Shown: positions 47,545-56,467, numbered from the stretch's first letter. The stretch: 64,000 bases of DNA from Labrenzia sp. OB1 (GCF_001624695.1 NZ_JSEP01000010.1:1-64000), one strand, 5' to 3'. Made by a program: numbers and translations. Notes: generated by a model from the sequence alone, not told the origin.

Positions 47545-48338
47545 GTGCCGGGCTCCTTCAGCGGTCCGCGGTCGAGGCGGATGATGTGGTCTGCGCCCTC
47601 CGCCGGGAAAAACCGGCGCACAAGCGGATCATGGCCCGGAATGACAAGCTTGTCGGAACTTGCCAGCCGGCGGATCGTGCTGAAGCCTTCCAGCATCTCC
47701 TCAAGATCGACGACAATCGGAAAGGGCTTGGCCTCCAGGAAGTTCTCGTAATAATGCGCAGCATCGGAGGCCAGGCACATCCAGCCCGCATCCGTGAGAA
47801 CGCGCACGGCCTGAAGGCCTCTGCTGTGGCCACCGATGCGATGAACCGTCACTCCTTCGCGGACTTCGCCTACGCCCTCGTGAAAGATCAGCTTTCCGGA
47901 ATAGAGCCGCTGCACCGCCTCGCAGACATGATCCGCCGTGAATGGCGCCTGCAGGGGGCCGTGGCACATGCAGGGGCCGGTGGCATAGGCCATTTCAGCG
48001 GCCTGCAGATGGATGGTCGCATTCGGGAAATGCCTGAGCCCGCCCGCGTGATCGTAGTGCAGATGGGTGACGATAACGGTCGAGACATCTTCCGGCGCGA
48101 TTCCCAGAGGCGCCAGCGCTTCGGCCGGCTCCATCCGCACGGGCCTGCCGCGCCGGTCGCCTTCTTCCCGATCGTAGCCTGTGTCGACCATCAGGATTTC
48201 GTCGTCCCGGCGCAGTACCCAGATGAAATAGTCCATCTCGTGCGGCTGGTCGTGATTGTCGTCGAACAGAAAACTGTCCTTGCGCGTCCGGGCGTTCCTG
48301 TCGGCGTATTTGACCGCGAAGACTTCCCAGGGCGTCAT
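47541..48338 (-). CDS. Metallo-beta-lactamase-fold hydrolase (lactonase-like)
   Basis: A 265-residue MBL-fold protein. The zinc motif is THLHYDHAGG (His92, His94, Asp96, His97), followed by IGGHSRGLQAV, LASDAAHYYEN and the last His in VIPGHDPL. The overall pattern is that of the AHL-lactonase/AttM branch, which opens lactones. In this operon a sugar- or hydroxy-acid lactone is a more likely substrate than a quorum signal. ATG 48338 overlaps the ABM stop by ATGA. Confidence 0.85.
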   Translation of the reverse strand: MTPWEVFAVKYADRNARTRKDSFLFDDNHDQPHEMDYFIWVLRRDDEILMVDTGYDREEGDRRGRPVRMEPAEALAPLGIAPEDVSTVIVTHLHYDHAGGLRHFPNATIHLQAAEMAYATGPCMCHGPLQAPFTADHVCEAVQRLYSGKLIFHEGVGEVREGVTVHRIGGHSRGLQAVRVLTDAGWMCLASDAAHYYENFLEAKPFPIVVDLEEMLEGFSTIRRLASSDKLVIPGHDPLVRRFFPAEGADHIIRLDRGPLKEPGT

Positions 48339-48625
48339 GAAGCCACCTGCGCATAGGTGCGCAGGGTCTTGCCTGCGATCATTGGGCCTCCGGTCTTGTC
48401 GAACGCCTTGAAATGCGGGGTCTCCAGATGGGCCTTGAAGGCAGCCTCGTCGTCATAAAGCTCGTAGAGAAAAACCTCTCCGGGTCTTTCCGGATCGGTG
48501 CATACGTCGAACCGGCTGCATCCGGGCTCCTGCTCCAGCGATGCCTGCGCATTGGCAATCATCAGCGGCATGAACGCCTCGAACCGGCCGTCGTGGATTT
48601 CGAACACTACGGTGACTGCGAACAT
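48335..48625 (-). CDS. Antibiotic biosynthesis monooxygenase (ABM) domain protein
   Basis: A 96-residue dimeric alpha/beta-barrel protein. The core NAQASLEQEPGCSRFDVCTD and the downstream VFLYELYDDEAAFKAHLETPHF are diagnostic of ABM/YgiN. Relatives are quinol monooxygenases or act as isomerase-like accessory enzymes. It is first of the ABM-MBL-microORF-dehydrogenase cluster, 110 bases after the TRAP genes on the same strand. ATG 48625 follows GGGAGAGGAAAG. Confidence 0.88.
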   Translation of the reverse strand: MFAVTVVFEIHDGRFEAFMPLMIANAQASLEQEPGCSRFDVCTDPERPGEVFLYELYDDEAAFKAHLETPHFKAFDKTGGPMIAGKTLRTYAQVAS

Positions 48626-48702
48626 TCTTTCCTCTCCCTGGGGTCGCCTGCGATTGATTGGCCACAGGAAACACCGAAACTTTCAAATCGCTCGATCTCC
48701 GG

Positions 48703-48727
48703 ATCTCCGGCCATGGCGGCCGGAGAT
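48703..48727 (-). terminator. Hairpin between DctM and the ABM gene
   Basis: A perfect 10-bp stem ATCTCCGGCC/GGCCGGAGAT with loop ATGGC, starting 9 bases after the DctM stop. There is no T-run, so partial termination or mRNA protection is likely. Confidence 0.6.
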
Positions 48728-48735
48728 GCTTTGGT

Positions 48736-50019
48736 CTAGCGAAACAGATGCACCATACCCATCGAAACGGCGGGGATGTAAGTCACCGCAAGCAGGGCGA
48801 CAATGGCGGCGATGTAAAGGGGTGCCATCTTGCGCGCGATGGACAGGACGCCGACACCGGAAATCCTCGAGGCGACATAGAGCGTCGCGCCTACCGGCGG
48901 TGTGAAGAGACCGACAGCGACGTTGCAGGTCATGATCACCCCGAGATGGACCGGATCGACACCGAATACCTGGGCTGTCGGCAGAAACAGGGGGGCTGTC
49001 AGGAGGATGGCCGGCACCGGGTCGAGAACAAGACCGAGGACCAGAAGCACGACGTTGACCATCAGCAGGAACATCCAGGGACCGGAGGAATAGTCCTGAA
49101 CGAAGCCGACGAGGATTTGCGGCATCTGTTCCAGAGTGATCAGCCAGCCGAGCACCGTCGTCGCACCGATCACCACCATGACCACTGCGCTGGTGATGAA
49201 GGAATCGACCAGCAGGCGCGGCAGGTCCCTGAGATGAAAATCCCGATAGATGACGGTCGTGACGAACAGACCGTAGACGACCGCCAGCGCGGCCGATTCT
49301 GTCGGGGTCACCCAGCCGGTGAAGATGCCGCCAAGGATCAGGACCGGCATGAAGAGGGCGGGGGCGGTGCCGATAAAGGAGGAGGTCAGCTCCTTCAGGC
49401 TCGTTCTGCGGCCGCCCGGATCGCATTTGGTGGTCTTGCCGACATAGTAGCAGACCGCCATGAACAAGGCTCCGAAGAGAAGACCGGGGACCATGCCTCC
49501 CAGGAACAGGTCCGCGACGGAGACATTGCCGACAAACCCGTAGATCAGCATGGGAATGGACGGCGGGATAATGATGCCGATTGTGCCGGCGGCGGCAACG
49601 AGCCCGGCGGCGAAGGCCGTATTATAACCCTCCCGGGACATGTTCTTGATCATCACGGAGCCGATGGCCGCCGAATCGGCGATTGCCGAACCCGAAATGC
49701 CGCCGAAGATCATCGAGGCGCCGACCACGACCATGCCGAGCCCGCCTGCCATGAAACCGAAGGCCGCGCGGGCAAAGCCGATGATGCGCAGGCCGACGCC
49801 GCCGCGGCTCATCATTTCGCCGGCGACGATAAACAGCGGGATCGCCAGGAAGTGGTTGGGTTCCACCCCGCCGATGAAATTCAGGTACAGCGCCTGCAGC
49901 GGATAGCCGAGACCGAAGACCAGGATCGGCAGAACGGCGGTGATCAGGATCGCCCAGACCAGGGGGACACCGAGAAAGATGGTGGTCAGAAAGACCGCAA
50001 CAACGAAAAGCAGGATCAT
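48736..50019 (-). CDS. dctM: TRAP transporter large permease DctM
   Basis: A 427-residue inner-membrane protein with about 11-12 hydrophobic segments. Family landmarks are FVVAVFLTTIFLGVPLVWAI, HFLAIPLFIVAGEMMSRGGV, FGGISGSAIADSAAIGSVMI and GTIGIIIPPSIPMLIYG. It catalyses Na+-driven uptake with DctQ and the DctP receptor. ATG 50019 overlaps the DctQ stop by ATGA; a much longer upstream frame is dctQ read in another phase. Confidence 0.95.
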   Translation of the reverse strand: MILLFVVAVFLTTIFLGVPLVWAILITAVLPILVFGLGYPLQALYLNFIGGVEPNHFLAIPLFIVAGEMMSRGGVGLRIIGFARAAFGFMAGGLGMVVVGASMIFGGISGSAIADSAAIGSVMIKNMSREGYNTAFAAGLVAAAGTIGIIIPPSIPMLIYGFVGNVSVADLFLGGMVPGLLFGALFMAVCYYVGKTTKCDPGGRRTSLKELTSSFIGTAPALFMPVLILGGIFTGWVTPTESAALAVVYGLFVTTVIYRDFHLRDLPRLLVDSFITSAVVMVVIGATTVLGWLITLEQMPQILVGFVQDYSSGPWMFLLMVNVVLLVLGLVLDPVPAILLTAPLFLPTAQVFGVDPVHLGVIMTCNVAVGLFTPPVGATLYVASRISGVGVLSIARKMAPLYIAAIVALLAVTYIPAVSMGMVHLFR

Positions 50020-50558
50020 GTCAGTGTCTCGCCGCCGTCGGTGTGTATTGCATGCGGAACTACCGGGTTCCTCATGTCGAACACCATATTGAAGAGATGG
50101 AAAATCAGGCTGAGCCCCATGCCGACGGGCATGGAGGCGTACAGAAGGCCCACTGGCCAGTAAAGCACCGTCGTCTTCTGCGCCCACGTATGGGCCGATA
50201 TGTTGTAGCCGGTGTAGATCAGGCTGATCAGCAGCACGACGATGATCAGATCGATCGCGATGGACAGCATGCGTTGAGCCGTGTGCGGGAAGAGCCTTTC
50301 GACAATTTCCGTGACGCGCATGTGTGCGCCGCGCGCGACCGCCCCGGCGCAACCGATAAAGGTGCTCCACAGCAGCAGGAAGCTGGTAACCTCCAGCGAC
50401 CAGGCCAGATCGAACCCGGCAAAGCCACGCAGGGATGCGTTGCAGAAGACCAGGGTGACAATCGAAAAACCACCGAGCACCAGGCAAACATCGACCAGAT
50501 GACTGAGCCAGCGCAAAACGGCCGGATAATGATCACGGTAATCCAAGGGACGTCTCAT
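50016..50558 (-). CDS. dctQ: TRAP transporter small permease DctQ
   Basis: A 180-residue membrane protein with four hydrophobic segments: residues about 18-40, 53-75, 95-118 and 137-160. The pattern LAWSLEVTSFLLLWSTFIGC followed by AVARGAHMRVTEIVERLFP is typical of DctQ. It bridges DctM and the substrate-bound DctP. It begins 73 bases after DctP, across a strong hairpin. Confidence 0.92.
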   Translation of the reverse strand: MRRPLDYRDHYPAVLRWLSHLVDVCLVLGGFSIVTLVFCNASLRGFAGFDLAWSLEVTSFLLLWSTFIGCAGAVARGAHMRVTEIVERLFPHTAQRMLSIAIDLIIVVLLISLIYTGYNISAHTWAQKTTVLYWPVGLLYASMPVGMGLSLIFHLFNMVFDMRNPVVPHAIHTDGGETLT

Positions 50559-50572
50559 AATTTTGAGGATAG

Positions 50573-50609
50573 GGCCGGAACCGCAGGGCGGAATGCCCGG
50601 GTTCCGGCC
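50573..50609 (-). repeat. Hairpin between dctP and dctQ
   Basis: A perfect 10-bp outer stem GGCCGGAACC/GGTTCCGGCC (50573-50582 with 50600-50609) with a smaller GGGC/GCCC stem in its loop. It sits just after the dctP stop on the minus strand, again without a T-run. Confidence 0.7.
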
Positions 50610-50630
50610 GGATTTAGCTCAAGTCACTGG

Positions 50631-51644
50631 TCAGTTCTTGGCCGGCAGCTTTTCGCGGATGGCTGCGGCGTCGGCCAGGATCTCCTCGACGGAGTCTTCC
50701 CCGTAAACGTCCTTGGCCTTGCCATAGACCGACTGGACCGCATCGCGGAACGGTCCGATTTCCGGTACGTTCACGGTCGCACCGTCTTCCTGCATTTCGG
50801 CGAGCTGGCTCTCCACCGAACTCTTGACCAGATTGCGGCTGAACGCAGCGGATTCGACCGCGGCCTTCATCACGGCTTCCCTGTCTTCATCTGAAAAGGA
50901 CTGCCAGGTTTTCTCGGCCACCGTCAGGGGCAGGGGGCTGTAAACGTGACGCGTCAGGGTGATGTTGGGTGCCACTTCATAAAACCGCAGCGACTTGATC
51001 GTGTCGACCGGGTTTTCCTGTCCGTTCACAATGCCCTGCTGGATGGAGAGATAGACTTCGGTGATCGGCATGACGACGGTCTGGAAGCCGATTGCGTCCA
51101 TGGACCAGCGGATCATGTCGTTCGGGAAAACGCGCATTTTCATGGATTCGGCGTCTGCCGGGGAATTCAGCGGCTCGTCGGTCGTAAAGCTGCGGAACCC
51201 GGCTTCCCATGTCGACAGGACCCGGAAACCCTTCTCCGGCAGCTTGGCGAATTCGCCCTGCAGCCAGTCCGAATTGTCGTAGAGCTCCCAGCCCTGCTCG
51301 TAAGTGTCGACCAGGAAGGGCATGGCAGTCAGGTTCAGGCTCGGCAGATGTGTCGCATAGCTGCCGGTCGCCGACACGGTGAAATCGATGCCGCCAAGCT
51401 GCAGCAGTTCGATGGCTTTCGGGTCGTTGGCGATCTGGCCCGACGGAAAGACCTGCACTTCATAGCGTCCGTCCGTATATTCCGCGACCTTTTCCGCAAA
51501 AAGTTCGGCTGCGGCCTGGCGCGATCCGCCCGGGTTGTCCGTATGGCTGAAACGAAGGGTTTCCACGGCCCATGCGCTGCCCATGCCGGCCACCAGGATG
51601 GCGGTGCTCAAGGCCAGGCGGCTCAAGGTTCTCTTGTCTAACAT
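50631..51644 (-). CDS. dctP: TRAP transporter substrate-binding protein DctP
   Basis: A 337-residue exported receptor with signal peptide MLDKRTLSRLALSTAILVAG, cleavage near AWA. The mature start ETLRFSHTDNPGGSRQAAAE, VFPSGQIANDPKAIELLQLG and the carboxylate-binding Arg region MKMRVFPNDMIRWSMDAIG place it in the DctP/SiaP family. Such receptors usually clamp an organic or sugar acid through that Arg. ATG 51644 follows GGAGGAGATTGAT. Confidence 0.94.
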   Translation of the reverse strand: MLDKRTLSRLALSTAILVAGMGSAWAVETLRFSHTDNPGGSRQAAAELFAEKVAEYTDGRYEVQVFPSGQIANDPKAIELLQLGGIDFTVSATGSYATHLPSLNLTAMPFLVDTYEQGWELYDNSDWLQGEFAKLPEKGFRVLSTWEAGFRSFTTDEPLNSPADAESMKMRVFPNDMIRWSMDAIGFQTVVMPITEVYLSIQQGIVNGQENPVDTIKSLRFYEVAPNITLTRHVYSPLPLTVAEKTWQSFSDEDREAVMKAAVESAAFSRNLVKSSVESQLAEMQEDGATVNVPEIGPFRDAVQSVYGKAKDVYGEDSVEEILADAAAIREKLPAKN

Positions 51645-51700
51645 ATCAATCTCCTCCCACGGCGGCTTCAGAAAAAGGCCGTATTGATTTAAACATTGAG

Positions 51701-51714
51701 TTGCGTATACGTAA
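51701..51714. promoter_or_regulatory. Palindrome between dctP and the Gfo/Idh-GntR pair
   Basis: TTGCGTATACGTAA is a 14-bp palindrome with one mismatch; its core CGTATACG is perfect. It lies 57 bases upstream of dctP in the divergent region. GTATAC cores are typical of FCD-type GntR operators, and the GntR at 52872 is the natural binder. Confidence 0.65.
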
Positions 51715-51832
51715 ACCAATCCCTTGTCAACGACGGTAATGTCGACTATCAAAAATCCAGCAACGCAATTGCTGTCCCGAACAGGCTGCCGGTACGAGCG
51801 GCAGGCGCGGCGGCAGGCAGGAGGAGGGGAGG

Positions 51833-52879
51833 ATGAAGACCATGAAGGAAGGCTCGAGCGTCATGCGGGTTGCCTGTCTGGGAGTCGGTTATTTCGCGCA
51901 GTTCCATTACGAAGCCTGGCGCCGGGTCGAGCGCGCCCATCTCGTCGGTGCCTGCGACCGGGATCGCAACAAGGCGGACGCCACCGGCCTGGCAGCTTTC
52001 ATCGAACTGGGCACAATGCTGGAAACGGCGAAGCCCGACCTCCTGGACATAGTCACCCCGCCGCCGACCCATTTTGATGCGATAGAGCGGGCGATTGCCG
52101 GCGGCGTGAAAGCCATCATCTGTCAGAAACCCTTCTGCACATCGCTGGAGGAAGCCACGAAAGCAACGGATCTGGCTGAGGCAGCGGGCGTCACGCTCGT
52201 CATTCACGAGAACTTCCGCTTTCAGCCGTGGTACCGCAGCATCCGGCAGGCTCTGGACAGCAATCTCCTTGGCGATCTTTTGCAGTTCACCTTCCGCTTA
52301 AGAGCCGGGGACGGGCAGGGGCCGCGCGCCTATCTCGACCGTCAGCCCTATTTCCAGCAGATGCCGAGGCTTCTGATTCACGAGACAGGTGTTCACTGGA
52401 TCGACACCTTCCGCTACCTGCTCGGGGAACCTGAAGCGGTCTATGCGGACCTGCGCAGGCTGAACCCCGCGATCAAGGGAGAGGATGCCGGGTATTTCAT
52501 CTTCGATTATGCGGGCGGGGTCCGCGCTCTGTTCGACGGCAACCGTCTTCTGGACCACGCGGCGGAGAACTGCCGGACAACCCTTGGAGAAGCTTTGGTG
52601 GAAGGCACGCAGGGAACGCTCACCCTTTCTGGCGACGGTACGGTGCGCCTGCGTGCCTTCGGCGAACAGAAGGAAAAGGTGCTGCTTGCGGCAAGGCAAT
52701 GGCAAGGCTTTGGCGGTGACTGTGTCGGGAATCTGATAAACCATGTGATCGACGGCCTTCTGGACGGAAAGCCGTTGGAGAACAGGGCACGCGACTATCT
52801 CAAGGTTATCGCGATCGAACAGGCGATTTACGACTCGGATCGGCTGGGACAGAAAATCCGGGAGTTTGCCAGTGCTTGA
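51833..52879 (+). CDS. Gfo/Idh/MocA family oxidoreductase
   Basis: A 348-residue NAD(P)-dependent dehydrogenase. The Rossmann start is RVACLGVGYFAQFHYEAW, the catalytic-Lys motif reads IICQKPFCTS, and the domain-2 signature RLLIHETGVHWIDTFRYLLG carries the His pair. It is divergent from the TRAP operon and overlaps the GntR gene. It could oxidise the imported acid or sugar to a lactone or keto acid for the MBL-fold hydrolase. ATG 51833 directly follows a long purine tract (GGAGGAGGGGAGG); ATG 51863 is an alternative. Confidence 0.87.
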   Translation: MKTMKEGSSVMRVACLGVGYFAQFHYEAWRRVERAHLVGACDRDRNKADATGLAAFIELGTMLETAKPDLLDIVTPPPTHFDAIERAIAGGVKAIICQKPFCTSLEEATKATDLAEAAGVTLVIHENFRFQPWYRSIRQALDSNLLGDLLQFTFRLRAGDGQGPRAYLDRQPYFQQMPRLLIHETGVHWIDTFRYLLGEPEAVYADLRRLNPAIKGEDAGYFIFDYAGGVRALFDGNRLLDHAAENCRTTLGEALVEGTQGTLTLSGDGTVRLRAFGEQKEKVLLAARQWQGFGGDCVGNLINHVIDGLLDGKPLENRARDYLKVIAIEQAIYDSDRLGQKIREFASA

Positions 52880-53546
52880 GGCACAGAAACCCAAAACGAT
52901 CACCACGCAGGCGATGGAGCAGATCCGCCAGTTGATTTTCGACGGCGAGCTGGCCGCGGGGTCCGATCACCTGGAGAGCGAACTTGCCGACCGGCTCGGC
53001 ATGTCACGGACCCCCGTGCGCGAGGCAACGCTCATGCTGGCGCAGCAGGGGCTTCTGAAAGTGCGCCCGCGCAAGGGCGTCCGGATCGCGACCCTGTCGC
53101 TCAAGGACATGGAAGAAATCTACGCTGTCCTGACCGAACTCGAGAGCCTTGCGGCGGAAGAAGCGGCGAAGGCGGGATATACCGACAAGGACCTCGGTGC
53201 GCTCAAAGAGGCGATCGAGGCCATGGAGGAAGCGCTGGTCCGCGAGGACCGGGAAGCCTGGGCGGTCGCCGACAACGCCTTCCACGACGAACTGGTGCGC
53301 CTCGGTGGAAACTCACGCATCCAGTCGATTGTCTCGATGATGTCCAATCAGGTCCGCCGGGCCCGCGCGATGACGCTCTACATCCGGCCTCTGCCGGTGA
53401 AATCCAATGCGGACCACCGGGCGGTTTTCGATGCAATCCGCAATGGCGAGGCGGCACTCGCCCGCGAAAGCCACAGAAGCCACCGGCAGGACGCACGCGA
53501 AGTGCTGATCGAGCTGTTGAAGAAGCACAAGCTGTTTCATCTGTGA
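52872..53546 (+). CDS. GntR family regulator (FCD domain)
   Basis: A 224-residue regulator. The winged helix has AMEQIRQLIFDGELAAGSDH and GMSRTPVREATLMLAQQGLL. The FCD domain has EIYAVLTELESLAAEEAAKA and DNAFHDELVRLGGNSRIQSI. GTG 52872 was chosen because GGGAG sits seven bases upstream; it overlaps the previous stop by 8 bases, so the two are translated together. It probably controls the divergent TRAP operon through the GTATAC palindrome. Confidence 0.9.
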   Translation: MLEAQKPKTITTQAMEQIRQLIFDGELAAGSDHLESELADRLGMSRTPVREATLMLAQQGLLKVRPRKGVRIATLSLKDMEEIYAVLTELESLAAEEAAKAGYTDKDLGALKEAIEAMEEALVREDREAWAVADNAFHDELVRLGGNSRIQSIVSMMSNQVRRARAMTLYIRPLPVKSNADHRAVFDAIRNGEAALARESHRSHRQDAREVLIELLKKHKLFHL

Positions 53547-53601
53547 CCAACCGGGGCGCAGACTTTCAAAAGACCGGACTACCCTTCTTGAGCGCCATTG
53601 G

Positions 53602-54156
53602 TCATCCGCCCTGCCAGACCTTGATCGCCTCGACCGGGTAGACAAGCATCAGGACGTTCAGCGTGAGATTGTCCCGGATCACCCACAAGGCAATCAGTTC
53701 GAAGGCAACGCCGGTCAGAACCGTCACCCAGACCGGCAGGCGCCAGGCGAAGAAGAACCCGGCAAGCATCCATAAAATGTCAAAGACCGAATTCAGGACA
53801 CTGTCGCCGGTATAGGACGCCGCGATGGTCGCCTCGCGGTAGCGGTCGATGATCCACGGGCTGTTCTCGGCGACTTCCCATGCGGCTTCTATGAAGATCG
53901 CGCCAAGCGCCCGTTCGCACACGCTGCTGCGCCGGAACAGCAGCCAAAGAAGCCAATAGAACAGGAATCCGTGGATGATATGCGAGAGCGTGTACCAGTC
54001 AGCAATGTGCTGGGACGAGCCGGCAAGATCGTCGGCCGGCGTCCAGAACAGCACGTAGCCGCAGTCGCAGATCGGGATCCGCCCCATCGCCAGCAGAATG
54101 GCGGCGGTTGCGGCGATCATCACAAGGCCGATGATCAGGCATTTACGGTGGCTCAA
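53602..54156 (-). CDS. DUF2585/UPF0314 membrane protein
   Basis: A 184-residue inner-membrane protein with about four hydrophobic segments. The diagnostic core is [59 protein letters not shown] and [18 protein letters not shown]. Function unknown; conserved in Hyphomicrobiales. I use TTG 54156, since AAGGAG lies 6 bases upstream and the longer frame starting at 54249 adds a non-conserved basic leader. Confidence 0.88.
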   Translation of the reverse strand: MSHRKCLIIGLVMIAATAAILLAMGRIPICDCGYVLFWTPADDLAGSSQHIADWYTLSHIIHGFLFYWLLWLLFRRSSVCERALGAIFIEAAWEVAENSPWIIDRYREATIAASYTGDSVLNSVFDILWMLAGFFFAWRLPVWVTVLTGVAFELIALWVIRDNLTLNVLMLVYPVEAIKVWQGG

Positions 54157-54338
54157 GGTGGACTCCTTGCTGCGGAAAGGGACGCCGGCGATTCTATGCT
54201 GGAAATTTCGCCTGATTCTCTCTATGACCTTGCGCCAACGATACATCAATCCGTTCGGCCATGAAGATTGAAGGTGCGCCCCGGTTCAAACCGTCGCGTT
54301 TGCGCAGCTCTTCCGGATCAGCGGACCAGGAGACCTCC

Positions 54339-55940
54339 ATGACGAGCCTCAATGGCGCGGCGCCCTATCAAGCCCGGCGCACCTTCGCGATCATCTCCCA
54401 CCCGGATGCCGGCAAGACCACGCTGACGGAAAAGCTGCTGCTGTCGGGCGGCGCGATCCGGGCGGCCGGTCAGGTGCGTGCCCGCGGTGAACGCCGCCGT
54501 GCCCGTTCCGACTGGATGAAGATCGAGCAGGAACGCGGCATCTCCGTGTCCTCCTCCGTCATGACCTTCGAGCGCCGGGGCATCATTTACAATCTGCTCG
54601 ACACGCCGGGCCACGAGGACTTTTCCGAGGACACCTACCGCACCCTGACCGCCGTCGATGCCGCCGTCATGGTGATCGACGCCGCCAAGGGTATCGAGAC
54701 CCAGACCCGCAAGCTGTTCGAGGTCTGCCGTCTGCGCGACATTCCGATCATCACCTTCGTCAACAAGATCGACCGCGAAGGCCGCCATGCCCTGGAAATT
54801 CTTGACGAGGTGCAGGAAGCGCTGGCGCTGGATGTCAGCCCGCAGACCTGGCCGGTCGGCATGGGGTCCGACTTCTTCGGCGTCTACGACTGGCAGAAGA
54901 AGAAATTTCACACCTCCTCCGGCGAGCGGGGAGGGGCCTACACCCAGACGAAGGACGTCTCGAGCCTGGACGACGAGATCCTGACCGGCACGGTCTTCGA
55001 CCGGGTTCTGAACGAACTTGAGGAAAACGTTGAACTCGGTGCGGAAGGTTATGCCGAATTCGACCGGGAGAGCTTTCTGGAAGGCCACCTGACGCCGGTC
55101 TTCTTCGGCTCGGCGCTGCGCGACTACGGTATCGAGGAACTGCTCGACTTCATCGCCGAATTCGCACCGCCGCCGCATTCCCAGCCGGCCACCGGCGGCC
55201 GCACGATCATGCCGGGCGAGGACAAGGTCACCGGCTTCGTCTTCAAGGTTCAGGCCAACATGGACCCGAAACACCGCGACCGGATTGCCTTCCTGCGCCT
55301 GTGCTCGGGCACCTTCAAGCGGGGCATGAAGCTGAAACATGTGCGCGCCGGCAAGCAGATCGCCGTTTCCGCGCCGATCTTCTTCTTCGCCGAGGAGCGC
55401 GAGATCGCCGACCTTGCCTATCCGGGCGATGTCATCGGCGTTCCCAACCACGGCCAGCTTCGCGTCGGCGACACGCTGACGGAGGGCGAGAACATCCACG
55501 TCACCGGCCTGCCGGCCTTCGCGCCGGAAATCCTGCGCCGCGTGCGTCTTGCCGACACCATGCGCGTCAAGCAGATGCGTCAGGGTCTGCAGGACCTGGC
55601 CGAGGAAGGCCTCGTGCAGATCTTCAAGCCGGATCTGGGGTCTAACTGGATTGTTGGCGTCGTCGGCGCGCTGCAGCTCGATGTGGTGGTCGACCGGCTG
55701 AACGCCGAATACGGCACCGAGATCGGCTTTGAAACCGTGCCCTATACCACCGCACGCTGGATCGAGACCGACAACCAGACCCTTCAGAAAATGATTGAAG
55801 GCCACCGCATGTCGATTGCCAACGACCGCGATGACAAGCCGGTGTTCCTGTTCAAGAACGCCTGGGAAATCGGTCATGTCACCGAGAAATATCCTGACGT
55901 GAAGTTCCGTGAGACGCGCGAGATCGTCTACGAGGCTTAA
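54339..55940 (+). CDS. prfC: Peptide chain release factor 3
   Basis: A 533-residue translational GTPase that releases RF1/RF2 from the ribosome after peptide release. The G domain shows ISHPDAGKTTLTEKLL, RGISVSSSVMTFE, DTPGHEDFSEDTYRTL and FVNKIDREGR. Domain II and the RF3-specific C terminus (VGVVGALQLDVVVDRLNAEY) are complete. ATG 54339 follows CCAGGAGACCTCC. It is a stand-alone housekeeping gene between DUF2585 and the ArsR island. Confidence 0.97.
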   Translation: MTSLNGAAPYQARRTFAIISHPDAGKTTLTEKLLLSGGAIRAAGQVRARGERRRARSDWMKIEQERGISVSSSVMTFERRGIIYNLLDTPGHEDFSEDTYRTLTAVDAAVMVIDAAKGIETQTRKLFEVCRLRDIPIITFVNKIDREGRHALEILDEVQEALALDVSPQTWPVGMGSDFFGVYDWQKKKFHTSSGERGGAYTQTKDVSSLDDEILTGTVFDRVLNELEENVELGAEGYAEFDRESFLEGHLTPVFFGSALRDYGIEELLDFIAEFAPPPHSQPATGGRTIMPGEDKVTGFVFKVQANMDPKHRDRIAFLRLCSGTFKRGMKLKHVRAGKQIAVSAPIFFFAEEREIADLAYPGDVIGVPNHGQLRVGDTLTEGENIHVTGLPAFAPEILRRVRLADTMRVKQMRQGLQDLAEEGLVQIFKPDLGSNWIVGVVGALQLDVVVDRLNAEYGTEIGFETVPYTTARWIETDNQTLQKMIEGHRMSIANDRDDKPVFLFKNAWEIGHVTEKYPDVKFRETREIVYEA

Positions 55941-56050
55941 CCGCCGCAAAACGGGACGATCGCAGCCGGGGAGGGGCCTCCCAGGGCGCCGTGCCACGGA
56001 TAGCATGGCGGAACGTTCTGACTCTATCACCCGGAAACCTGGATAAAGCT

Positions 56051-56074
56051 CTATTTCGACGAAATTCGAAATAG
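56051..56074. promoter_or_regulatory. ArsR operator 1 (upstream of arsR)
   Basis: CTATTTCG-N8-CGAAATAG, a perfect 8-bp inverted repeat of 24 bp in total, 20 bases before the ArsR start codon. It is the first of three copies of the same element. Confidence 0.8.
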
Positions 56075-56094
56075 GGCTTGACAGCAGTGCCCGG

Positions 56095-56454
56095 ATGACC
56101 AAATCTATTTCCATGAATATAGAAATAGCGTCCCGGCAACTTGAAGCTCTCGGCAATCGGACCAGACTGCAGATCTACCGCACTCTGGTCAGAGCCGGAC
56201 GTGGCGGAATGACCGTCGGAAGTCTGCAGGAGCGCCTGGAAATTGCCGGATCAACCTTGTCGCATCATCTCAAGCGGTTGATCGACACAGGGCTGGTGCG
56301 GCAGGAGCGGTCCAGGACAAGCCTGATCTGTCACGCGGAGTATCCGGCCATGTCGGCACTGATTGGCTTTCTTTCGGACGAATGCTGCGCGGATGAAGAT
56401 GGATGCGGCCTAGCCACCCATGGCGTTCCCTTGGCATCACCGGGTCGCTACTGA
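56095..56454 (+). CDS. ArsR/SmtB-family repressor with C-terminal Cys triad
   Basis: A 119-residue metalloregulator. The winged helix has LEALGNRTRLQIYRTLVRAG, LQERLEIAGSTLSHHLKRL and DTGLVRQERSRTSLI. C-terminal DECCADEDGC gives Cys97, Cys98 and Cys104; the spacing (+1, +7) is the same as the As(III)-binding Cys95/96/102 of Acidithiobacillus ArsR, as I recall it. That supports an arsenite or antimonite sensor. It sits between two operator copies; ATG 56113 (Met7) is an alternative start that would leave operator 2 across the initiation site. Confidence 0.9.
   Translation: MTKSISMNIEIASRQLEALGNRTRLQIYRTLVRAGRGGMTVGSLQERLEIAGSTLSHHLKRLIDTGLVRQERSRTSLICHAEYPAMSALIGFLSDECCADEDGCGLATHGVPLASPGRY
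56105..56128. promoter_or_regulatory. ArsR operator 2 (inside the arsR 5' end)
   Basis: CTATTTC-N10-GAAATAG, the same 24-bp layout as operator 1, 54 bases downstream of it and overlapping the first codons of arsR. Confidence 0.7.
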
Positions 56455-56467
56455 ATTTTTTTGTCTT

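Noticed and set aside
54318-56156. 612-codon frame on the minus strand opposite prfC
   Set aside because: Shadow of prfC; composition rich in His/Arg/Asp as expected from antisense codon reading.
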